From Terribacillus halophilus (GTDB lineage Bacteria; Bacillota; Bacilli; Bacillales; Amphibacillaceae): a DNA stretch of 55,508 bases. Under the pieces are notes generated by a model, which saw nothing but the letters and a program-made list of their open reading frames with translations, did no database searches and was not told the origin of the DNA. Positions 50,046-55,508 of the stretch are shown in pieces (the first letter of the stretch is position 1; every line of letters begins with the position of its first letter). Location: contig NZ_LT727817.1 in the NCBI RefSeq assembly GCF_900162685.1, forward strand, positions 1 to 55,508, given 5' to 3'. The translations under genes and the position numbers were made by a program.

Positions 50046-51032
50046 TCACCTCTGCATCTGAAGTGTTAATTTCTCCATAACAAGTGCAGGATGGACATTT
50101 TGATCTAATTGGCGTTTTGCTTCCATAATAGACTGCAAACAATCTGTAGCTCGCTGCCTCGTCCAATGGCGAAGGCTGTTTTCAAGCCTGTCTTTTTCCT
50201 GTATATAGATAATGGAATCCGGCCTGTCAGCATAAAGATAGATAATGTCTTTAAACCACAATAATAGCAGATGTAACGCCAGTTGCTGCAACTCGCGGTC
50301 CTTCATTACAGGCATCCATTGACTATGGACAAACAAAAGCGCTTCATTAGGCCTAGTTTCCAGCACTTCTACTAATTGTACCACTAGTTTTCGCGCTTTA
50401 GCAAACCACTCTTGCTCGGAAATCTCCATAGCTTCCTCATAATTGTTCGTCAACTGGGATAAAAGACGTGCTGAGGATTGTGATATTCCCTCGGAAATAA
50501 GCAATTTCGCAAATTGTTCTTCCTGTAATGGCTGCAGCGCTAGTATTTGGCATCTGGATTGAATTGTCTGAAGCAGAGCCTGACTATTCTCTGTCAGCAG
50601 AATTGCTGTTGTGTGCGCTCCAGGCTCCTCCAGAAACTTGAGCAGGCGATTGGATGCATTTGCTGTCATTTTATCCGCATCTTCCATGACGTATACCTTA
50701 CGTTCCGATTCCATACCTGTATAAGAAAATTCTTTCTGCAGCTTGAGAATCTGTTCATTCTTGATTGAAGCACCATCCGGAACAATCCAATGAAGGTCTG
50801 GATGGTTGCCAGAATCAATACGGCGGCAGTCCTTACAATCATTGCAAGGTTCAGCACCTTTGCGGTTCTTACAAAAAATACTTTTAGCATACAAGCGGCT
50901 CAATTCCGCTTTGCCAGTACCGCGCGACCCCTGAAATATGTAAGCATGAGATATTCGATCGCGTTTCAGACTGTTGATGAGCATTTTGCTCACCACAGGC
51001 TGCTTGGCAGACATTTCCGTCCAATTAGACAT
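50046..51032 (-). CDS. holB: DNA polymerase III delta-prime subunit
   Basis: Clamp-loader subunit of 328 residues: P-loop-like FQGSRGTGKAEL (about 33-44), zinc module CKNRKGAEPCNDCKDC, and RFLEEPGAHTTAIL, where the arginine finger region SRCQIL follows. Lies between yaaR and ricT as in B. subtilis. Confidence 0.95.
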   Translation of the reverse strand: MSNWTEMSAKQPVVSKMLINSLKRDRISHAYIFQGSRGTGKAELSRLYAKSIFCKNRKGAEPCNDCKDCRRIDSGNHPDLHWIVPDGASIKNEQILKLQKEFSYTGMESERKVYVMEDADKMTANASNRLLKFLEEPGAHTTAILLTENSQALLQTIQSRCQILALQPLQEEQFAKLLISEGISQSSARLLSQLTNNYEEAMEISEQEWFAKARKLVVQLVEVLETRPNEALLFVHSQWMPVMKDRELQQLALHLLLLWFKDIIYLYADRPDSIIYIQEKDRLENSLRHWTRQRATDCLQSIMEAKRQLDQNVHPALVMEKLTLQMQR

Positions 51033-51056
51033 ACTGTTCTTCCTTTATCAGTTACT

Positions 51057-51494
51057 TTACGTGTAAAGATTAAACAGGAGCCCTTTTATTTCTCCAATCA
51101 GTCCGAGAACACCAATCTGCTGCTTTTCTTGATCCATTAAGATCTCTGTCAGCTCCATTAGTTTCTCATCTATCTGGCGCACTGTTGTGAGTCGCCGGGC
51201 TCCGTTCTGGTTCCAGGAATGCTCATGATGCAGCTCCATTCCATTTTCCTTTACATCTTCCATGAATTTCTTAATCTTTCTTTTATATAAAGTAAGCTCG
51301 CGAAACGACCTTGTCTTTGCAAGCCGCTCTCCTTGCTTTGTGATGTCCGTTATCAGCTGCTGTAACTCAGCTCCTTGCAGCTTCCTGCTTTGAGACTGCA
51401 CCAAGTCCTGAAACCGTCTTGGTTCTGTTGGTGTCTGTGTTGTGTTCTTACGTGCTGCATCCAGCTGTGCACGTATCTCCGGACCGATTTTCAA
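51057..51494 (-). CDS. yaaR: DUF327 protein YaaR
   Basis: A 145-residue, mainly helical protein (SRKLQGAELQQLITDITKQGERL, YKRKIKKFMEDV). Conserved beside darA and holB across Bacillaceae; no established function. Confidence 0.92.
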   Translation of the reverse strand: MKIGPEIRAQLDAARKNTTQTPTEPRRFQDLVQSQSRKLQGAELQQLITDITKQGERLAKTRSFRELTLYKRKIKKFMEDVKENGMELHHEHSWNQNGARRLTTVRQIDEKLMELTEILMDQEKQQIGVLGLIGEIKGLLFNLYT

Positions 51495-51512
51495 CGGTAT
51501 AGTCTCCTTTAT

Positions 51513-51869
<357 letters not shown>

Positions 51870-52502
51870 TTACTTTTGCTTTAAAAAAGTCATGATCGCC
51901 TGCACAGCCTCTTCCGCTACTTCTGCAAGCGGCTTAGCAGCATCAAGTGCTACATAGCGGCTCTTGTATTGTTCCTGCAGGATCTGATACCCTTCATAGA
52001 CGCGCTCATGAAAGGATAAAGCCTCCAAGTCCAATCGATTCTTCTCTCTACCTTTATTCTCCGAGATTCTTGCTAATCCTTCTTTTGGAGAAATATCAAA
52101 GAATAGTGTCAAATCAGGCATAGTTGATTCGACAGCGAAGCGATTTATTTCCATCACTTCCTCCATTCCAAGTCCGCGTGTATACCCTTGATAAGCCAAG
52201 CTGCTGTCAACAAAGCGATCGCACAGTACTATCATTCCCTTTTCTAAAGCCGGCCACACCTTCTCTACTAGGTGCTGTCTTCTCGCCGCAGCATAAAGCA
52301 GTGCTTCTGTACGTCCATCCATTTTTGTATTAGACGGATCTAAGATTACAGCACGAATTGCTTCTGCAATCTCAATACCGCCAGGCTCACGTGTCGACAG
52401 CACTTGATAGCCTTCTTCCTCTAAACGAGCTGCTAACAGCGGAATGGCAGAAGTCTTGCCTGCTCCTTCTCCGCCTTCCAGCGTAATAAACAATCCTGTC
52501 AA
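51870..52502 (-). CDS. tmk: Thymidylate kinase
   Basis: Phosphorylates dTMP to dTDP. A 210-residue P-loop enzyme: [13 protein letters not shown] (about 5-17), [19 protein letters not shown] and the lid region [11 protein letters not shown]. Normal length. Confidence 0.97.
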   Translation of the reverse strand: MTGLFITLEGGEGAGKTSAIPLLAARLEEEGYQVLSTREPGGIEIAEAIRAVILDPSNTKMDGRTEALLYAAARRQHLVEKVWPALEKGMIVLCDRFVDSSLAYQGYTRGLGMEEVMEINRFAVESTMPDLTLFFDISPKEGLARISENKGREKNRLDLEALSFHERVYEGYQILQEQYKSRYVALDAAKPLAEVAEEAVQAIMTFLKQK

Positions 52503-52515
52503 AAATCATTCTCCT

Positions 52516-53925
52516 TCATTTGCTATACGTAAGCATCCCTTCTGCAATCCGTTCATTTTGAAAAGAGATGCTGCTATTCTTCCATAATTGTATCATTTCC
52601 ACATGCTGTTTTGTAACGATTTCTCCTTTTGCCAGTACCGGAATACCAGGAGGATAGGGAATAATCGATTCAGCTGCAATCATGCCGACTGCTTCTTCCC
52701 ATGCTGTAAATTTTGCCTGCTTCTGCTCCATCTCTGAATAGCTTACAGGTAGTTCGGTTATAGGTTGTGTAAAGAGGCGAACCTCATGCACAGGCATTCT
52801 GTGCGAACAGCTTCCTACAGCATTAATTGTCTCCTCCACTCGCTGCAGTTCTTCTTGCGACAGACTTTCGAGTCCATGCACGAGCAAAATATGCCGATCT
52901 GTGACAAGTTCTGGGTAAATACCGTGTGACTCCAGTTCCGCTGCAAGCTGTTTTGGCTGATAACTCGGCTTAACCCGCAGCACAATTTTCAGCCAGTCAC
53001 CATCCGGCTTTTCTACTTCCCAGCAATCTGATTGCGCAAGCACGCTCCGCAAAGTATCGATAGTCAACTGCAGGTTATTCATCTCCTCTGCTGAGCGTGT
53101 AGCTAAATACTTCCTTGCTGTATCTAGAGAAGCTAACAGCAAATAAGACGGACTGCTGGACTGCAGCATTCGTAAATAACGATCAATAGCGCCCACCTGG
53201 ACATAGCCCCCGATGTTTACATGCAAGTATGAGGCCATCGTGAATGCTGGAGCCATTTTATGCGCTGACTGAACAACCACATCTGCTCCAGCCTGCAGTG
53301 CACTTAGAGGAAGTGACTCTGCTGTTCGAAGATGCACGCCATGTGCCTCATCGATTAGCACTGGCATGTTTGCTGCATGTGCTGCATCTACTATAACTTT
53401 CAAATCGAAAACTGTACCATAATAATCAGGGTACGTTAAAATAAGTGCTTTTGCCTCTGGATACATCTTGATTGCTTTTATAACTGTATGCTGTGATGGA
53501 TGTGTATATCTTGCTTTCTCATCGTTGTACTCAGGAGCTAAAAATACCGGCTTCGCTCCTGCAAGTTCCAGTCCGTTTAATATGGACTTATGACAATTAC
53601 GCTGCACTAACACTGTCTCATTCTGTTGGATGGTCCCCAATATCATTGCCAAGTTACCGACAGTACTTCCGCCAACTAAGAAACGGGACTGCTGTGCTCC
53701 GAAGTAATCTGCAGCTAAATGCTGCGCTTTCGCAATTACTCCCTCCGGTGCATGCAAATCATCCAAACCTGACAATTCTGTCTGATCAAGACGTGCTGCG
53801 CGCCGGAAGAAATCCTCTTTCTGAAATAGCGCGCCATGTTTATGTCCCGGAACATGAAATGATATCGATTTTCGTTCAGCGAATTGTATTAAACTATCAT
53901 AAAGTGGCGTTTCTTCCTGATTCAT
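52516..53925 (-). CDS. yaaO: Orn/Lys/Arg decarboxylase family PLP enzyme YaaO
   Basis: A 469-residue fold-type I PLP enzyme, with PLP lysine in VQSAHKM (about 226), FHVPGHKHG at the N-terminus, VGGSTVGNLAMI and IDEAHGVHL. Related to arginine/lysine decarboxylases such as SpeA; substrate not shown. In B. subtilis xpaC and yaaN precede it; here gin is directly upstream. A TATAAT -10-like motif lies about 30 bp before the start. Confidence 0.9.
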   Translation of the reverse strand: MNQEETPLYDSLIQFAERKSISFHVPGHKHGALFQKEDFFRRAARLDQTELSGLDDLHAPEGVIAKAQHLAADYFGAQQSRFLVGGSTVGNLAMILGTIQQNETVLVQRNCHKSILNGLELAGAKPVFLAPEYNDEKARYTHPSQHTVIKAIKMYPEAKALILTYPDYYGTVFDLKVIVDAAHAANMPVLIDEAHGVHLRTAESLPLSALQAGADVVVQSAHKMAPAFTMASYLHVNIGGYVQVGAIDRYLRMLQSSSPSYLLLASLDTARKYLATRSAEEMNNLQLTIDTLRSVLAQSDCWEVEKPDGDWLKIVLRVKPSYQPKQLAAELESHGIYPELVTDRHILLVHGLESLSQEELQRVEETINAVGSCSHRMPVHEVRLFTQPITELPVSYSEMEQKQAKFTAWEEAVGMIAAESIIPYPPGIPVLAKGEIVTKQHVEMIQLWKNSSISFQNERIAEGMLTYSK

Positions 53926-53982
53926 TTCGTGTTTCTTCCTTTACTGATCTGTTTGTATTTATTATACGGACTAAAACAGAAA

Positions 53983-54008
53983 GAAAAAAGCCTGGTAAGA
54001 GGCTTTAG
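53983..54008 (-). terminator. gin terminator
   Basis: Minus strand: AAAGCCT, CTTACC loop, AGGCTTTTTTC; overlaps the gin stop codon. Confidence 0.75.
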
Positions 54009-54187
54009 TGGAAAGTCATTTGATTAAGGTTGCGAAGTTTCTTCACAAAATAATGATATTGCACTTCTTTTGGTTCAGTCTGGACAATTTTCTGTTCGCA
54101 TTCTCTGCATATAAAAAGGCGATACAGATGGATTCCTTCTTTTTTCTCTTGATCACATATACCGCATAAGCAACTTTTGCTCATCAT
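54005..54187 (-). CDS. csfB: Anti-sigma-G/E factor Gin (CsfB)
   Basis: Zinc-binding inhibitor that keeps sigma-G silent in the early forespore and later affects sigma-E. The 60 residues contain CGIC and CREC Cys pairs and GIHLYRLFIC, matching B. subtilis CsfB (about 64). Two adjacent ATGs (54187, 54184) follow GGAGGTGG. A sigma-F promoter is upstream. Confidence 0.93.
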   Translation of the reverse strand: MMSKSCLCGICDQEKKEGIHLYRLFICRECEQKIVQTEPKEVQYHYFVKKLRNLNQMTFH

Positions 54188-54205
54188 TCTCCACCTCCGT
54201 TAGGA

Positions 54206-54235
54206 TAGTTTCTCCTAAACTAACGAACTCTATAC
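54206..54235 (-). promoter_or_regulatory. gin sigma-F promoter
   Basis: Minus-strand -35 GTATA (54231-54235), 15-bp spacer, -10 GGAGAAACTA (54206-54215): full match to GYATA/GGNNANANTW. Confidence 0.85.
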
Positions 54236-54335
54236 CTGCTAACCTTGTATTCTAGCCTATGTTTGCCTAGATCAGATGTTGTTTGTACGCTTTGTACGTA
54301 TTGACGTTGTAAATTCAAGGACTAGCTGCCTTTTA

Positions 54336-54439
54336 TATACTATAGGAAACTCCCCTAGCAAAAGAGCCACAGGAATAACTGGTGGACGAGCAGCTTGGGA
54401 CTGTTTATAAAAGTCTTTTCAAACAGGCTAATTTTTTTT
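54336..54439 (+). ncRNA. Candidate structured RNA ending in a terminator, upstream of the split sigma operon
   Basis: A -10-like TATACT (54336-54341) with a weak -35 TTCAAG (54314-54319) would start RNA near 54348. That RNA could pair TCCC/GGGA (54351-54354 with 54397-54400), AGC/GCT (54357-54359 with 54392-54394) and CCAC/GTGG (54367-54370 with 54382-54385). A terminator-like hairpin CTGTTT/AAACAG (54401-54426) with eight T residues (54432-54439) follows. I recognise no known riboswitch class. Short stems make this tentative. Confidence 0.4.
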
Positions 54440-54443
54440 ACAC

Positions 54444-54449
54444 TAAAAT
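54444..54449 (+). promoter_or_regulatory. -10-like element of the split sigma operon
   Basis: TAAAAT is one base off TATAAT and abuts the LexA box. No convincing -35 hexamer lies 16-18 bp upstream, so promoter class is uncertain. Confidence 0.4.
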
Positions 54450-54463
54450 AGAACATATGTTCG
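54450..54463 (+). promoter_or_regulatory. LexA (DinR) box
   Basis: AGAACATATGTTCG matches the Bacillus SOS consensus CGAACRNRYGTTCG at every defined position except the first base. The core GAACATATGTTC is a perfect palindrome. It lies 22-35 bp before the sigma gene, just after a -10-like sequence, where LexA binding would block transcription. Confidence 0.8.
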
Positions 54464-54484
54464 TTTTGTGGAAGGGAGGACTGC

Positions 54485-55048
54485 ATGATGTGCAGCAAGG
54501 ATGATCAGACGCCAACTAACATACACCCAAATGCAGCCTTAATGAATGGATTCCTAAAAGAGAAAGAGCATCGTTTAATCTATGAGCAAGCAGTACGTCT
54601 TCCATCTGCTGCTAATCTAAGCCGGCTCAACTCAGCTTTTCAGCAATTTTATATTGAAATACAGTTGACCAATTATCTTACAACTACACTCAGTTTTTAT
54701 GCCAGCAATTACAGTAAACATGCTGCGAAGAAACAAAACCGGGAACTAGTTGTCCTTGATCAGCCAATTAATGAAGAACACGACAACAGTAAAAAGGACA
54801 TGCTTATTGCCAGAGAGGATCAGCAGGTGTATGGATGGGAAGAAGCAATTCAAGACCCTGGACTCTTTTCGGCGATACAGGAGCTCCCTGACAAGCAAAA
54901 AGAGTACCTTGAGCTGCGTTTCGTCCATCAGCTCACACATACCGAGATAGCAGACAAACTAGACATCTCTCAACAAGCCGTTTCAAAATCTATTCAGTCT
55001 GCACTTAAGAAATTGCGGACTGTTCTATCAAAAGGAGCATTACCATGA
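54485..55048 (+). CDS. sigO: Sigma factor C-terminal subunit, SigO-like (regions 3/4)
   Basis: A 187-residue protein whose C-terminal 60 residues are a clear sigma region 4 helix-turn-helix (ELPDKQKEYLELRFVHQLTH then TEIADKLDISQQAVSKSI). The N-terminal part lacks a recognisable core-binding region 2, which the downstream rsoA-like gene seems to supply. This is the architecture of B. subtilis SigO (YvrI), a two-subunit sigma factor. ATG 54485 or, with better spacing to GGGAGGA, ATG 54488 starts it. It overlaps yvrJ by 4 bp. Name is by architecture; direct orthology is unproven, and UviA/phage-type relatives are possible. Confidence 0.75.
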   Translation: MMCSKDDQTPTNIHPNAALMNGFLKEKEHRLIYEQAVRLPSAANLSRLNSAFQQFYIEIQLTNYLTTTLSFYASNYSKHAAKKQNRELVVLDQPINEEHDNSKKDMLIAREDQQVYGWEEAIQDPGLFSAIQELPDKQKEYLELRFVHQLTHTEIADKLDISQQAVSKSIQSALKKLRTVLSKGALP

Positions 55049-55197
55049 CAACCGATAATCTGATTTCTATGATTGGCAACCTCGGGTTCCCTATAGTCGT
55101 ATCATTTTATCTGCTCATCCGGCTTGAACAAAACATAAAGCGCCTGGAACAGACATTGCAGGCGCTTATTGAACAAATCCAGAAAGGAGAAAATTAA
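55045..55197 (+). CDS. yvrJ: YvrJ family small membrane protein
   Basis: A 50-residue peptide: one N-terminal TM helix (about 8-27, GNLGFPIVVSFYLLIRLE) then a charged amphipathic helix (EQNIKRLEQTLQALIEQI). This matches the YvrJ family and resembles BhlA/UviB holin-like peptides in layout. AAGGAG precedes the ATG, which overlaps the sigma stop as ATGA. In B. subtilis yvrJ neighbours sigO and rsoA. Function unknown. Confidence 0.8.
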   Translation: MTTDNLISMIGNLGFPIVVSFYLLIRLEQNIKRLEQTLQALIEQIQKGEN

Positions 55198-55198
55198 T

Positions 55199-55438
55199 AT
55201 GGAGAGCTTATTTGACCTGACACTTAAAGCAAAAGCTAACGACAGAGCTGCTATGGAAGCAGTGCTCCTCCGCTTTCAGCCAAAGATTAGAAGATTGAGC
55301 AACAGCGCTCCTCCTGCATGGAAAGAAGATATGGAGCAAGAACTGTATATTCAGCTGATTAAAGCAATTCATCGATTCGAAATGCAAGAGGTCGATCCAC
55401 AATGGAATCTTACACACTCAATCTATCCCGCCATATAA
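55199..55438 (+). CDS. rsoA: Sigma factor N-terminal (region 2-like) subunit, RsoA-like
   Basis: A 79-residue protein (SLFDLTLKAKANDRAAMEAV, LLRFQPKIRRLSNSAP, KEDMEQELYIQLIKAIHRFE) resembling sigma region 1.2/2 helices: the QELYIQLIKAIHRF part matches the QEGxIGLxxAxxRF core-binding helix of sigma-70 region 2.1-2.2. Its size equals my memory of B. subtilis RsoA. ATG 55199 has AAGGAG nine bases upstream and lies one base after the yvrJ stop; the open frame to 55169 is inside yvrJ. Predicted to pair with the SigO-like subunit on RNA polymerase. Confidence 0.72.
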   Translation: MESLFDLTLKAKANDRAAMEAVLLRFQPKIRRLSNSAPPAWKEDMEQELYIQLIKAIHRFEMQEVDPQWNLTHSIYPAI

Positions 55439-55439
55439 A

Positions 55440-55470
55440 AAATACCTGATCCATTTTGGATCAGGTATTT
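55440..55470. terminator. rRNA operon terminator (also end of the sigma operon)
   Basis: AAATACCTGATCC, ATTTT loop, GGATCAGGTATTT: 13-bp perfect stem. The T run is stronger on the minus strand (TTTTTT), as expected for the rRNA operon, but it can stop both convergent units. Confidence 0.92.
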
Positions 55471-55475
55471 CATCT

Positions 55476-55508
55476 TGCCTGGCAGCGTCCTACTCTCGCA
55501 GGGCGAAC
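55476..55508 (-). rRNA. rrf: 5S rRNA, 3' end (cut by window edge)
   Basis: The minus strand ends CCTGCGAGAGTAGGACG then CTGCCAGGC, the conserved 3' part of Bacillus 5S rRNA. Only about 33 nt are inside the window; the rest of the rRNA operon lies to the right. Confidence 0.92.

Noticed and set aside
53493-54008. 171-codon plus-strand frame across yaaO and the gin terminator
   Set aside because: Antisense shadow of yaaO; it reads through the terminator hairpin and matches no family.

Overview
The window is a stretch of chromosome from a spore-forming member of the Bacillaceae. Its gene order is the core cluster that in Bacillus subtilis runs from csfB (next to an rRNA operon) to lysS (followed by another rRNA operon). 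Here the cluster lies on the minus strand. The sporulation genes (spoIIE, yabPQ, spoVT, fin, csfB, spoVG, yabG, sspF) and readable sigma-F, -G, -H, -Y and Spo0A sites show an endospore former. Protein divergence from B. subtilis and the accessory genes suggest a halotolerant relative (Terribacillus, Virgibacillus or Oceanobacillus-like). That genus guess is inference.

Layout from left to right: tandem rRNA promoters pointing out of the window (1-194); lysS, dusB, folK-folB-folP, cysK, hslO, ftsH, hpt, tilS, yabT-yabS and spoIIE (324-15131); an inserted MarR/multidrug exporter pair and a phosphatase gene (15512-18075); a tRNA-Met gene on the plus strand; yabR, divIC, yabQ, yabP, rqcP, mazG and yabM (18430-23397); an inserted MFS exporter/AraC pair (23529-25504); spoVT, mfd, fin and pth (25591-30775); a tandem array of structured repeats of about 125 bp (30849-31519); a complete sigY-yxlCDEFG operon (31687-34565); rplY/ctc, prs, glmU, spoVG, purR, ispE, sspF, veg, yabG, rsmA, rnmV, tatD and metG (34678-46136); abrB on the plus strand; then rsmI, yazA, yabB, yabA, ricT, holB, yaaR, darA, tmk, yaaO and csfB/gin (46905-54187).

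At the right edge, a three-gene plus-strand cassette (54485-55438) sits between gin and the 3' end of a minus-strand 5S rRNA gene. It encodes a sigma-factor C-terminal half, a 50-residue YvrJ-type membrane peptide and a 79-residue sigma region-2-like protein, which is the SigO/YvrJ/RsoA split-sigma architecture. A near-perfect LexA (SOS) box lies directly upstream, preceded by a possible terminated structured RNA. This cassette and the repeat array, whose copies differ by compensatory base changes in every stem, are the two least ordinary items.

The other genes serve translation (lysS, metG, rsmA, rsmI, rnmV, dusB, tilS, pth, rplY, rqcP), folate, cysteine, purine, PRPP, peptidoglycan and isoprenoid synthesis, replication and repair (holB, yabA, tmk, mfd), division (divIC) and sporulation control. 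Relative to the B. subtilis order recalled from memory, pabABC, yacD, coaX, yazB, yabJ, yabE, xpaC and yaaN are absent from their usual places.
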